Shown: in pieces, positions 33,923 through 42,654 of the stretch | Layout of the letters: each line of letters begins with the position of its first letter | How positions within the stretch are numbered: the first letter of the stretch is position 1 | Origin: an uncultured Collinsella sp. | Lineage (GTDB): Bacteria; Actinomycetota; Coriobacteriia; Coriobacteriales; Coriobacteriaceae | Assembly: GCA_900548265.1 (NCBI GenBank) | Contig: URKG01000004.1 | Coordinates: forward strand, 1-64,000 | Reading direction: 5' to 3' | DNA: 64,000 nucleotides | The notes under the pieces: generated by a model | Told to the model about the DNA's origin: nothing | Seen by the model: only the letters and a program-made list of their open reading frames with translations | Databases searched by the model: none | Position numbers and translations under genes: made by a program

Positions 33923-35872
33923 ATGAGGAAAACTCACCCCGTCAACGCGCTCAAGAAGCTAGGCATAGGCCTCGCCTTTGGAGCTGCAACCATCATGTCC
34001 ATGCCGACATCTGCGCTCGCCTGCACGCAGATCTACATGGGCGGCAAGCTCACGGCGGACGGCAACACGTACTACGGCCGCGCCGAGGACTTTGGCAAGC
34101 GCTATCTTAAGCACTACGGCATCGAACCTGCCCACGAACCTGGCTTTAAGTACAGCTCGATTGAATCTGCTTTTGAATACACTTCGAACAAGCCCACCTA
34201 TCGTTACAGCTATGTACGCGACCACCCCTCCAACTGGATGGGTCGCACCGACGCCTATTCCGAAGCCGGAATCAACGAGAAGGGCGTCTCCTGCTCTGCC
34301 ACGCTAAGCACTTCCTATAACGAGGAGGCCGATGCAGCAGACCACATCGATGAGAAAGTGGGTCTGGGCGAGTACAGTTACGGCAGCATCATCCTGGGCG
34401 AGAGCGCCACGGCCCGCGAGGGCGTCGAGCTTCTCGGCAGACTGATCGATGATCAAGGCGTCTGCACCAACGACCAGATCATCATCGCCGACAACAACGA
34501 GACCTGGCTGTTCGCCACACTTTCCGCCCATCAGTGGATCGCCATGAAGCTCGCTGACGACGTCGCGTCGCTCAACCCTAATATCGGGAGCCTCAACTAC
34601 GATGTCGACCTTGATGACCCCGAGAACTGCCTACACTCCGAGGGCATCGAGTCCATGCCCGTGGAGAAGGGCTTCGCCAAATACTCCGCTGACGGCAAAT
34701 TCGATGTCGCCCAAACGTATGGCGAAAGCCTCGCCGATTCCGGCGTAAACCAGTGGTCCCGCTATGTGCAAGGCCGCGATTATTTTGGTAGTCAGCTGAC
34801 CGAAGGCACAGATTACGACATTATCACAGTAGAGAAGGAAGGAAAACCCGACCAAAAGGGAGCCATGGTCAGCGAAATCCAGCCCCTGTTCTTCAAGCCT
34901 GGCAAGTCTGGTTGGAGCACTTTCGAGTTGATTCGCGCCTTCGGCAACCGCGGCGAGAACGTCCCTGGCCTCAACGCGAACACTGATGGTGTTTATTGCA
35001 TCGGCAGCGAGCGCAACACCGAGATCAACCTCTTCCAGATTCGTCGCGGGTATGACCCCGAAGTCGCTACCATCCAGTGGGAAATGCTCTCCCGCGCCGC
35101 GTACTCCGTCGCCATCCCGTTGTACTCCGCTCTGATAACTGAGGTCAGCCCGTACTTCAGCGATCAGACCGTCTCCTTCGATCACTGCAAACAGACTGAC
35201 GTCGTGTACAACGAAGAGCCCGAGAACTCAATCAACTACGTCCTCATGGACATCAGCTCGCTCTGCTTTGAGAACCCTGACACCCTTGGTATCAGCGTCC
35301 GCGCCTACCTCGATGCGCTCCAGAACGAGCTCATCGAGCAGAACAAGGAAGTTGACGCCGCCATGCTGGCCGAGACGACCACCGAGGGCCGCACTGCCCT
35401 GGCCAACAAGGCCGGCAAGGCTGCTACCGAGAACACCTACAAGAAGTGCAAGGCGCTGCTCCAGGAGATGCGCGCCTATCAGAAGGCCGAAAACTTCGAC
35501 CAGCCCTTCACTCCGAGCGATCTGAACACCGAGACCAACGGCCTCAAGGTGTCCATCACCTACGCCAAGGACGCTCTTGCCACCGACCCGGTAACCCCGG
35601 ATCAGCCTGGCACTCCTGAGCAGCCCGGTACCCCCGAGCAGCCCGGTACCCCCGAGCAGCCCGCTAAGCCCGAGCAGCCCACCACCAAGCCCGAGAAGCC
35701 TGGCAAGTCGGACACCACGACCACGGTAACCACCAACAAGACGAACACCAAGGGCGGCCTGCCCACCACTGGCGATCGTTTTGATGGCCGCATGGTGGCC
35801 GCATTCGCCATCGCTGGCGTTGCCGTCATCTCCGCGGGCGGTTACTTCCTCTACCGTCGCAATAAGGAGTAA
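33923..35872 (+). CDS. Cell-wall-anchored C69-family dipeptidase
   Basis: 649 residues. A signal peptide (basic N-terminus, hydrophobic core, SMPTSALA) is followed directly by CTQIYMGGKLTADG. In family C69 (PepD-type Ntn hydrolases) the catalytic residue is the N-terminal Cys of the mature enzyme, so export and activation seem to coincide. The catalytic domain extends to about residue 550 (YGRAEDFGKRY, GVSCSATLSTSYNEEAD, NDQIIIADNNETWLF). Then comes a wall-spanning tract of PEQPGT repeats, and a sortase signal LPTTG with a hydrophobic segment and RRNKE tail. The predicted role is release of dipeptides at the cell surface for amino-acid nutrition. No sortase gene is in the window. Confidence 0.93.
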   Translation: MRKTHPVNALKKLGIGLAFGAATIMSMPTSALACTQIYMGGKLTADGNTYYGRAEDFGKRYLKHYGIEPAHEPGFKYSSIESAFEYTSNKPTYRYSYVRDHPSNWMGRTDAYSEAGINEKGVSCSATLSTSYNEEADAADHIDEKVGLGEYSYGSIILGESATAREGVELLGRLIDDQGVCTNDQIIIADNNETWLFATLSAHQWIAMKLADDVASLNPNIGSLNYDVDLDDPENCLHSEGIESMPVEKGFAKYSADGKFDVAQTYGESLADSGVNQWSRYVQGRDYFGSQLTEGTDYDIITVEKEGKPDQKGAMVSEIQPLFFKPGKSGWSTFELIRAFGNRGENVPGLNANTDGVYCIGSERNTEINLFQIRRGYDPEVATIQWEMLSRAAYSVAIPLYSALITEVSPYFSDQTVSFDHCKQTDVVYNEEPENSINYVLMDISSLCFENPDTLGISVRAYLDALQNELIEQNKEVDAAMLAETTTEGRTALANKAGKAATENTYKKCKALLQEMRAYQKAENFDQPFTPSDLNTETNGLKVSITYAKDALATDPVTPDQPGTPEQPGTPEQPGTPEQPAKPEQPTTKPEKPGKSDTTTTVTTNKTNTKGGLPTTGDRFDGRMVAAFAIAGVAVISAGGYFLYRRNKE

Positions 35873-35879
35873 CGTCTTA

Positions 35880-35921
35880 GCTGAGCGGGCAAGGCAGCAA
35901 TGGCAGCCTCGCCCGCTCAGC
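35880..35921 (+). terminator. Terminator of the C69 dipeptidase gene
   Basis: Perfect 11-bp stem GCTGAGCGGGC/GCCCGCTCAGC with a 20-base loop, 8 bases after the stop. A second A/T-rich hairpin (GAAATCTTTT/AAAAGATTTC, near 35952-35974) follows. Confidence 0.75.
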
Positions 35922-35990
35922 CCACTCTTTTGACCGGCGGGAAACCCGCCTGAAATCTTTTCAAAAAAGATTTCCCCGCACACACTTCGC

Positions 35991-36198
35991 TGTGCTATAG
36001 TGCAGCGCAACAGCAACTAGGTGCGACCGCGCCACGGCATCACGAAAGGAGCCACCAACATGAAGAACACAATGAAGTCTCTCAACAACTGGTGGTGGCG
36101 TGATGCGAATACGATCGGTCGACAGTGAGTCCCTCACGCCTGTTTTTGCGCTCTAGGTGATTGGAAGGCCTCCGGTTTCGACCGGGGGCCTTTTTCTA
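35991..36198 (+). promoter_or_regulatory. Tryptophan leader-peptide attenuator of the ECF transporter operon
   Basis: An extended -10 (TGC TATAGT, 35993-36001) is followed by the WWW leader peptide (36060-36128) and a strong intrinsic terminator (36166-36191: 11-bp stem, UUCG loop, then TTTTTCT). Candidate alternative pairings: GGCGTGA (36097-36103, overlapping the third Trp codon) with TCACGCC (36134-36140); and CGGTCGA (36116-36122) with TCGACCG (36178-36184), which would break the terminator. A ribosome stalled on the Trp codons leaves the second segment free, giving readthrough. A ribosome that reaches the stop covers it, giving termination. This is the logic of the trp attenuator of enteric bacteria, here placed before a transporter. 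Confidence 0.8.
36060..36128 (+). CDS. Tryptophan leader peptide (22 residues)
   Basis: ATG with an AAAGGAG site 8 bases upstream opens a 22-codon frame with three consecutive TGG codons (36090-36098; local sequence LNNWWWRD), ending in TGA. Such peptides are not functional proteins: their translation measures charged tRNA-Trp. The frame ends 37 bases before the terminator stem. Confidence 0.85.
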   Translation: MKNTMKSLNNWWWRDANTIGRQ

Positions 36199-36272
36199 TC
36201 TCGAGCCCGATCGCATTCGCATCACGCGCCTCCGCTTTTCTCTTGCACTCCCATTCCGAAAGGATTTTCACC

Positions 36273-36845
36273 ATGTCTCAGAACACCACCGCCGCCCAGC
36301 CCCGCACCGTCCAGACCGCCGACCGCGGCAAACTCGATGTCCGCGCCCTCGTCCTGCTCGCCATCCTGCTCGCCGCCGGCTTCATCCTCAACTTCACCGT
36401 CGGCAAGACCATCTCGGGCATCTCGGGTGGCATGATCAGCCCCGAGTTCATCATCTCGGCCTTCTGCCTCACCATCCTGGTCGTTCGTCCCAACATCGGC
36501 CAGGCGCTCGTCATTGGCCTCATCTCGGCTGCCGTGATCCAGATCACCACCACTTCGCCGTTCGTCGATTTTGCCGCCGAGGGCATCGCCGCCATGCTCA
36601 TGGCCGGCATCGTCAACGCCGCCGGCAAGAACGGTCAGGTCAAGCCCGCCATCGCTATTGTCGCAACCTTCCTGACCACCTTTGTCTCCGGCGTCATCTT
36701 CATGGTCATCAAGATGGCCATGCTCGGCGTGGTAGGCGAGCTCGCCGCCGCCATGCTGCCCGTCGTTGCCATGACCGCCGTCTTTAACGCCATTCTGGTC
36801 GGCGCCCTCTACCTGCCCATCCAGAAGGCCCTGAAGCTCAACTAA
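36273..36845 (+). CDS. ECF transporter S component, probably tryptophan-specific
   Basis: 190-residue hydrophobic protein with about five or six membrane segments starting LDVRALVLLAILLAAGF. The segment TTTSPFVDFAAEGIAAML resembles the substrate loop region of TrpP-like and ECF substrate-binding proteins. It is followed by genes for the ECF ATPase and the T component, which together form a complete importer. Substrate assignment to tryptophan rests on the WWW leader upstream, not on direct evidence. ATG at 36273 with GAAAGGA 8 bases upstream. Confidence 0.8.
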   Translation: MSQNTTAAQPRTVQTADRGKLDVRALVLLAILLAAGFILNFTVGKTISGISGGMISPEFIISAFCLTILVVRPNIGQALVIGLISAAVIQITTTSPFVDFAAEGIAAMLMAGIVNAAGKNGQVKPAIAIVATFLTTFVSGVIFMVIKMAMLGVVGELAAAMLPVVAMTAVFNAILVGALYLPIQKALKLN

Positions 36846-36854
36846 CCCGCTCGA

Positions 36855-36949
36855 CTTTACGAGCCACCCCATCTTGGCGTTCATTCGTCGCTCGCGTACC
36901 CAAGTACGCTTCGCTCCTCTTTCGCGCCAACCTGGGGCCCCTCGTAAAG
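36855..36949 (-). repeat. Family A structured palindromic element (copy 4) inside the ECF operon
   Basis: Outer stem CTTTACGAG/CTCGTAAAG (36855-36863, 36941-36949), then CCCC..TTGGCG/CGCCAA..GGGG, then the constant loop (GAAAGAGGAG on the minus strand, opposite TGAACG) and an apical GCGTAC/GTACGC hairpin. Compared with the copy at 62678, the outer stem is unrelated and the second stem is changed in a compensated way. It separates the S-component gene from the ATPase gene and may set their relative expression. The neighbouring GTCGAG linker remains, but the second hairpin of other copies is missing. Confidence 0.85.
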
Positions 36950-37003
36950 CCATCTCCGTGCTTCACCACCAAAGACTGTCCCCAATGACTATGAAAGGTA
37001 TCC

Positions 37004-38755
37004 ATGGAAACGATCATCAACGTCGACGATGTCTCGTTCTCCTATGGCACGCAGACCGAGCAGGCGCTCAGCCACATCTCGCTCAGCGTGAACAAGGGAG
37101 ATTTCATCGGCATCATCGGGCCCTCAGGCGCCGGCAAGTCCACGCTTGCCGCCTGCCTGTCGGGTGCCGTGCCCCACCACTACACCGGCACGTTCTTCGG
37201 GTCCGTCATGGTCGACGGCCACGACACCTGCGAAGTCTCGCTCACCGACGTGTCGCAAATCGTCGGCAGTGTGCTGCAGGATATCGACACGCAGATGGTC
37301 GCTTCGGTCGTCGAGGACGAGATGCTCTTTGGCCTCGAGAACTTTGGCGTTCCCCACGACCAGATCGAGCAGCGCGTGATCGAAACGCTCGAGACCGTCG
37401 GCATCAGCGACCTGCGCGACCGCGAGATCGCCACCCTCTCGGGCGGACAGAAGCAAAAGGTAGCCATCGCCGCCATCCTCGCCATGCGTCCGCGCGTCTT
37501 GGTTCTCGACGAGCCCACCGCGGCACTCGACCCCGCCAGCTCCACGTTGGTCTTCGAGACGCTGCGTGAGGCAAACCGCGCACTTGGAATCACCATCGTC
37601 GTCGTCGAGCAAAAGGTCGCCCTGCTCTCGGAGCACTGCAACCGCGTGCTCGTGCTCAACCATGGCGAAATCGCGCTGCAGGGCGAGCCACACGAGGTCT
37701 TCGCGCATACCGACGAGCTCCGTGCCATCGGCGTCGACTGCCCTCGCGTCACGCGTATCTTCAATAGCCTCGAGGCCGATGGCCTGGTAAGCGGTACCCC
37801 CTGCTTGGATGTCGATGAGGCCGAGCGCATGATTTCGGGCATCGTCGACCCCGCACACGCGGCTATCGAAGCCCAGGCGCCCGCCGGTTCCCCGCATGCA
37901 CCGTCGTTGCGCCCTCATGCCAAGGACGCCGAACCCGTACTCACCTTCGACCATGTTGAGTTTGCCTATCCCAATGGCGGCGCCGCCGTACACGACCTTA
38001 GCCTGACGCTCTATCCCGGCGAGCTCGTGGGCATCGTCGGCCAAAACGGCGCCGGCAAGACCACGCTCACCAAACTGCTCACAGGCCTGCTTAAGCCCGC
38101 CTCGGGCAGCGTGCGCGTCACGGGACTGGATACCGCAGCCGTTCCCACGAGCCGCATCGCTCGCGAGGTCGCGACCCTCTTCCAAAACCCCGACCGCCAG
38201 ATCTGCAAGGACACCGTGCTCGACGAGGTCGCCTTTGGCCTGGAGCTTGCCGGCATCGACCGTGCCGAGGCGCTGCGTCGCGCCCAGCTCGTCATCGACC
38301 GCTTTGGCTTGCCGGCCGACGAGGCGCCCTTCTCGCTCTCGCGCGGTCAGCGACAAATGGTGGCGCTTGCCTCCGTCGTAGTGGTTGAGCCCAAGATCGT
38401 CGTGCTCGACGAGCCCACGAGCGGCCTTGATTACCGCGAGTGCATGACCGTCATGGAAACGGTGCGTACCATGGCCGAGCGCGGTTGCGCCGTTATCATG
38501 GTCTGCCACGATATGGAAGTCGTCTCCGACTTTGCCGAGCGCATTGTGGTAATGGCCGACGGTCGCATCCTCGACCGCGGCCGCACGCACGAGCTATTCT
38601 CGAACATCGATCTCATGCGGCGTGCCTACGTGGAGCCTCCCCAGGTTATCGAGCTCTCGCGCCGTCTGGCATCTTCCGTCTCGCCCGCTTTTGCGCAGGT
38701 GAGCGAGGTCACCGATGTCGTTCGAATTACCAAGGAGATGGTCCACCGTGGTTAA
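37004..38755 (+). CDS. ECF transporter ATPase, fused EcfA1-EcfA2
   Basis: 583 residues with two complete ABC domains in one chain. Domain 1: Walker A GPSGAGKST (39-47), signature LSGGQKQKVAIAA, Walker B RVLVLDEPTAALD. Domain 2: Walker A GQNGAGKTT (346-354), signature variant LSRGQRQMVALAS, Walker B KIVVLDEPTSGLD. The linker of about 60 residues is Pro/Ala-rich. In most ECF systems these are two proteins. It overlaps the EcfT gene by 8 bases. With the S and T components it powers uptake, presumably of tryptophan. Confidence 0.95.
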   Translation: METIINVDDVSFSYGTQTEQALSHISLSVNKGDFIGIIGPSGAGKSTLAACLSGAVPHHYTGTFFGSVMVDGHDTCEVSLTDVSQIVGSVLQDIDTQMVASVVEDEMLFGLENFGVPHDQIEQRVIETLETVGISDLRDREIATLSGGQKQKVAIAAILAMRPRVLVLDEPTAALDPASSTLVFETLREANRALGITIVVVEQKVALLSEHCNRVLVLNHGEIALQGEPHEVFAHTDELRAIGVDCPRVTRIFNSLEADGLVSGTPCLDVDEAERMISGIVDPAHAAIEAQAPAGSPHAPSLRPHAKDAEPVLTFDHVEFAYPNGGAAVHDLSLTLYPGELVGIVGQNGAGKTTLTKLLTGLLKPASGSVRVTGLDTAAVPTSRIAREVATLFQNPDRQICKDTVLDEVAFGLELAGIDRAEALRRAQLVIDRFGLPADEAPFSLSRGQRQMVALASVVVVEPKIVVLDEPTSGLDYRECMTVMETVRTMAERGCAVIMVCHDMEVVSDFAERIVVMADGRILDRGRTHELFSNIDLMRRAYVEPPQVIELSRRLASSVSPAFAQVSEVTDVVRITKEMVHRG

Positions 38756-39494
38756 CGTCATCGACTACATGCCGGGCGATACGCTGCTGCATCGCCTGAA
38801 TCCCGTCGTCAAACTGGGCCTCGCCGCCGCCATCATCGTCGGCATCTTCTTGTCCGACACCTACGTGGCGCTGCTGGGCTTTTTGGCACTCACCCTTGCG
38901 CTGGGTGCCTATGCCGGCGTCGTCGACCGTCTGTTTTCGCTGCTCAAGTTGCTGATTCCGCTCGCGCTTATCATGCTGGTGCTCCAGCTGGCCTTTATGC
39001 GCGATGGCAACGTGGTGTGGGGTTTTATCACCGACACGGGCCTCATCACAGGATCGAAGGCCTGCCTGCGCCTGCTGGGTGTGGCGTTACCGCTCATCCT
39101 CATGCTCATGGTGACCAAACTCAACGACCTTGCCAACGCCTGCGTCGAGGTGCTGCACGTGCCGTATCGCTATGCCTTCACCTTTACCACGGCGCTGCGC
39201 TTTGTGCCGGTGTTTGGTCAGGAGATGAACGCCATCATGGAGGCGCAGACCGCACGCGGCGTCGAGTACGACACCAAGAACCCCATCAAGAAGCTTAAGC
39301 TCATGCTGCCACTGTGCGTGCCACTGCTCATCTCGAGCGTGGGCAAGACCGATGCCACAGCCTTGGCGGCAGAACAGCGCGGCTTCTATCTGCGTACGCG
39401 CGCCAGCTCGTACAAGCGCTACCCCATCAAGGGCCTGGACATCGCCGTGCTCATCGTCAGCATCGCCCTCATCGCCATCGGCTTCCTGTTCTAG
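38748..39494 (+). CDS. ecfT: ECF transporter transmembrane (T) component
   Basis: About 248 residues with several hydrophobic segments and the two coupling-helix signatures of EcfT, EAQTARGVEYD and AAEQRGFYLRTRA (the Ala-Arg-Gly-type motifs that contact the ATPases). A GTG start at 38748 with AAGGAG about 10 bases upstream, overlapping the ATPase gene by 8 bases, fits better than the ATG at 38715. Last gene of the operon. Confidence 0.92.
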   Translation: MVNVIDYMPGDTLLHRLNPVVKLGLAAAIIVGIFLSDTYVALLGFLALTLALGAYAGVVDRLFSLLKLLIPLALIMLVLQLAFMRDGNVVWGFITDTGLITGSKACLRLLGVALPLILMLMVTKLNDLANACVEVLHVPYRYAFTFTTALRFVPVFGQEMNAIMEAQTARGVEYDTKNPIKKLKLMLPLCVPLLISSVGKTDATALAAEQRGFYLRTRASSYKRYPIKGLDIAVLIVSIALIAIGFLF

Positions 39495-39523
39495 TTCACC
39501 ACCGACAGCAACCGCCCAACGCA

Positions 39524-39560
39524 AAAGACCTCGGCTCGCACCAAACGAGCCGGGGCCTTT
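39524..39560 (+). terminator. Terminator of the ECF operon
   Basis: CGGCTCG/CGAGCCG core stem extended outward by AAAG..CC and GG..CTTT pairing, 30 bases after the ecfT stop. Confidence 0.75.
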
Positions 39561-39619
39561 ACTGTTTCACCAGATAAAACCTACCAAAATAAACCTGTCC
39601 CTTTTTGGCGGGTCGGAAG

Positions 39620-40366
39620 CTAGAGGCGGTAGGGAGCGCCGCTACGGATGATGGATTCACGCACCAGGACGTCCATGGCGTCGAGGGTGATCTCGGGCAT
39701 CTCTCGGTACTTCTGCAGCACCGATAGCTCGGTGCAGGCCAGAATGACGCGGTCGCAGCCGCTACGGGCGAACTCCCACATCACGCGGTCGAACTTATCC
39801 ATATCGGGCTCACGTCCGGCCTTCACATCATCGTAGATAAGCGACATCACATCGTTCTGACGTTTCTCGCTGGGATAGACGACCTCAACACCCGCAGCCT
39901 TACATTCGCGGCCGTAGACGCCCGCGCCCACGGTGCCATCGGTGCCCATGATGCCGATCTTGCGCACCGGCTCGGCCGGCATACTCAGGTTGGGGTCGAA
40001 CTCGCACTCCCCCATCACCGCGCCGGCCAGAGCATAGCGCACCGACTCACGCGGCATGTGGATAATCGGCACCTTCGTAAACGACTGGATCTGGTCATAG
40101 AAGTAGTGTGACGTGTTGCAGGGAATGGCAATGTGTGCACAGCCCAGCGACTCGAGTGCCTGGGCGCACTCTTTCATGGTCGCCAGCAGTTTGGCATGCT
40201 CGCCGGTCTTAATGGCCAGCGTGCGGTCGGGCATGGTCGACTTGGAGAGCACCACCATGTCGATATGTTCCTGATCGCAGGCAGCAGCCGTATGACGCAC
40301 CACCTGGTCGTAGTAATACGACGTGGCCTCGGCGCCCATGCCGCCGATAACTCCCAGCTTTTCCAT
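39620..40366 (-). CDS. Aspartate/glutamate racemase family protein, probable aspartate racemase
   Basis: 248 residues with the two catalytic cysteines of cofactor-independent amino-acid racemases: HIAIPCNTSHYFYDQI and VILACTELSVLQ. Start MEKLGVIGGMGAEATSYYYD is typical of aspartate racemases (GGMGP/A-x-AT). ATG at 40366 has AGGAGG upstream; the longer frame begins inside the intergenic region. It follows the D-aspartate-ligase-like gene on the same strand by 84 bases, so D-aspartate is the likely product. Amino-acid racemases of unknown broad specificity are the alternative. Confidence 0.88.
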   Translation of the reverse strand: MEKLGVIGGMGAEATSYYYDQVVRHTAAACDQEHIDMVVLSKSTMPDRTLAIKTGEHAKLLATMKECAQALESLGCAHIAIPCNTSHYFYDQIQSFTKVPIIHMPRESVRYALAGAVMGECEFDPNLSMPAEPVRKIGIMGTDGTVGAGVYGRECKAAGVEVVYPSEKRQNDVMSLIYDDVKAGREPDMDKFDRVMWEFARSGCDRVILACTELSVLQKYREMPEITLDAMDVLVRESIIRSGAPYRL

Positions 40367-40450
40367 CGCCGCCTCCTTGGTGACGCTTGCGCAATTGCGC
40401 GTATCATACCCGCGCCCGCCCGATGCAAACCGGACGGGCGCCGCGCTCAT

Positions 40451-41707
40451 CTACTTGTAATACGTCTTGAACAGCTTAAAGTGGCGCAGCTTGGTGTGCC
40501 ACATGCGCAGCCAGCGGTTAAAGACAAAGTCGCCCTTCATAAACGAAGGGTCGGCGCCCTTGCCTTCCTTGTCCAGGCGATGCACCTTAGCGCGCAGCTC
40601 GGGATCCTTGACGTACTTGTCGACGACGCCCATGGGAACGACCATCCACAGGGCCTCGTCCTGCGCCGTCACAAACTCCGGCTCAAACGGGCGGTTAAAC
40701 ACATACTCGTCCACCACATACTTGGCAACGTTAAAGCCGCTGTTGGTAACGTAGTAGTTGCTGCGGCCCTGGCGCGTGTTGAAATCGAAGAACTTAAACG
40801 AGCCGTCGCGCTCGTCGTACTTAACGTCAAAGTTGGAATAGCCCACAAAGTGAAGGTCCTCGAGCAACTTGCGCACGCCGCCCATGAGCTCGTCGTTGGG
40901 CTCGGTAATGATACAGGCATGGTTGCCGACACCGTGGGGCTGATGCTCCTCGAGCAGCACATGGCCCAGGCACATCATGCGAACCTTACCGTTGCGGTCG
41001 GAATAGCTGGTGAGTACGCGCATGTACTCGTCGTTGCCGGGCACGCGATCCTGCAAGATCAGATCGTCGGTGTAGCCGCTGGCATACGAATCGCGAATGA
41101 CCTGTTCCAGCTCGGCGCGGTCGGCAATCACATAGGCCTTCTTCTGGCCCTCGAACTCGTGCTGCCACCACATGATGCCGTCAGAAGGCTTCAGAATCAT
41201 CGGGTAAGGAAAATCGATCTGGTCGAGCACTTCGGCAGGCGCCTCACCCTGGGCATTGAGCATCGCCTTGGTAAAGGTAAACGTGTGCGGATAGGGCACG
41301 CCATGCTTCTCGCACAGCTCGTAGAAGATCTCCTTCTTCTGGCACTGCTCGAGCATGCTGTAGGGCGCGTAGGGAGCGACGATGTTATCCGCCAGCTCAT
41401 GAGCATCCTTGGCTTGAGCCACGAGAGCGACATAGTTGTCGCCACAGCCCACAAGGACAATCGTCTTGTCGGCATGCGCTTGGGCAATGCCGTTGACGGT
41501 TTTGAGCATCACGGGCATGGTGTCGATATCCACGTTGGGCGTGTAGTCGATAATCTGGCTGCGGTACGCGGGACCCGTCTGATACTTGCCAAAGACCAGA
41601 CTCTTGACCTGGTACTCCTCGTAGAAGGCACGCGCCACCGAATAGGCGTTGATGTCGCCACCGAGCAGCACGGGAATGAACTCGCGCTCTGTAAATTGCA
41701 ATGCCAT
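40451..41707 (-). CDS. ATP-grasp carboxylate-amine ligase, probable D-aspartate ligase
   Basis: 418-residue ATP-grasp enzyme. The N-terminal REFIPVLLGGDINAYSVARAF is much like the start I remember for the D-aspartate ligase AslFm of Enterococcus faecium. The ATP-grasp core has PMILKPSDGIMWW, RVLTSYSDRNGKVR and FFDFNTRQGRSNYYV (metal ligands). Such enzymes attach D-Asp to the side-chain amine of residue 3 of the peptidoglycan stem. The racemase gene directly downstream mirrors the enterococcal arrangement and would supply D-Asp. It is probably cytosolic and works on UDP-MurNAc-peptide. Specificity is not proven. Confidence 0.82.
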   Translation of the reverse strand: MALQFTEREFIPVLLGGDINAYSVARAFYEEYQVKSLVFGKYQTGPAYRSQIIDYTPNVDIDTMPVMLKTVNGIAQAHADKTIVLVGCGDNYVALVAQAKDAHELADNIVAPYAPYSMLEQCQKKEIFYELCEKHGVPYPHTFTFTKAMLNAQGEAPAEVLDQIDFPYPMILKPSDGIMWWQHEFEGQKKAYVIADRAELEQVIRDSYASGYTDDLILQDRVPGNDEYMRVLTSYSDRNGKVRMMCLGHVLLEEHQPHGVGNHACIITEPNDELMGGVRKLLEDLHFVGYSNFDVKYDERDGSFKFFDFNTRQGRSNYYVTNSGFNVAKYVVDEYVFNRPFEPEFVTAQDEALWMVVPMGVVDKYVKDPELRAKVHRLDKEGKGADPSFMKGDFVFNRWLRMWHTKLRHFKLFKTYYK

Positions 41708-41939
41708 GGAAACTTCCTATCATGAACTGCCCACACAATGGGCGGTCTTTGCGCAACTGAATTATTCTAGCGTGCCAAGCCGCCGGCGCCCAAAGCTCCA
41801 CCGTATCTATGGCAATCGACGTAATCGTCCAGCACGAAGGCCAGCACGAAGACGGCGCTCACCGTTGTATGACAATGGGCAATGAACCTACCATTGTTGT
41901 AGGATTCAACATGTAGCCCGCCCCGTCGAAAGGTGCACC

Positions 41940-42572
41940 GTGCCCCAGGCTCATCCGATCAACAACCCCATCATTGACGCCGCCAAGCGCGAACTTGCAG
42001 ATCGTGCCCAGACGGCAGCTCCCCTACGCACCGCAAACGATGCTTACAACGGGCCTGCCCGTATCGTCTCAATCAACACGTCGGAGCACAAAGGCACGCG
42101 TAAGTCACCCGTCGCCGACGGGCACGACACCGTCATCGAGCAGTTTGGCCTCGCCTCCGATGCGCACGCCGGGCATTGGCACCGCCAGGTTTCCTTTTTA
42201 GCTGCAGAGTCTATCCAGACGGCGCAGGCGCGCGGGCTCGATGTGCACGAGGCCGACTTTGGCGAGAACTTCACAACCCAGGGCATCAACCTGCTCTCGC
42301 TCCCCCTGGGAACGCAGCTCAAGATTGGCAACGATGTCCTGGTCGAAATCAGTCAGATCGGCAAGGTCTGCCACACCCGCTGTGCCATCTACTATCTCGC
42401 CGGCGACTGTATCTTTCCCCACGAGGGCGTTTTTGGCGTGGTACTAAAGGGCGGAGAGGTCCATACCGGCGACGATATCCGGGTAGTCAAACTCGGCGAC
42501 GGCACCTGTTCGTTCACCCCCGCCGAGGCCCTCGAAGAGATTGAGCAGGCTCGCCAGAAGGGCACGCTGTAG
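41940..42572 (+). CDS. MOSC domain protein
   Basis: 210 residues. The MOSC (molybdenum cofactor sulfurase C-terminal) beta-barrel runs from about residue 38: ARIVSINTSEHKGTRK, SDAHAGHWHRQVSFLAAESI, DFGENFTTQGINLLSLPLGT, and GKVCHTRCAIYYLAGDC, with the conserved Cys expected to bind sulfur. Proteins of this type act in molybdenum cofactor metabolism or sulfur transfer. GTG start at 41940 with AAAGGTG upstream. No molybdoenzyme or cofactor gene is nearby. The 41708-41939 gap has only a short tandem repeat (CCAGCACGAAG twice) and no other gene. Confidence 0.85.
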   Translation: MPQAHPINNPIIDAAKRELADRAQTAAPLRTANDAYNGPARIVSINTSEHKGTRKSPVADGHDTVIEQFGLASDAHAGHWHRQVSFLAAESIQTAQARGLDVHEADFGENFTTQGINLLSLPLGTQLKIGNDVLVEISQIGKVCHTRCAIYYLAGDCIFPHEGVFGVVLKGGEVHTGDDIRVVKLGDGTCSFTPAEALEEIEQARQKGTL

Positions 42573-42654
42573 TTATAAAACCCCACGTTGAGATAGCTTT
42601 TACAGCCCAAAACTCCTCTCAAACAGGGCTCTGTAACGTTAAAGTTGAACTCTA

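Noticed and set aside
36030..36200. T-box riboswitch
   Set aside because: No T-box consensus or specifier stem is seen; the translated TGG run and terminator explain the region better.
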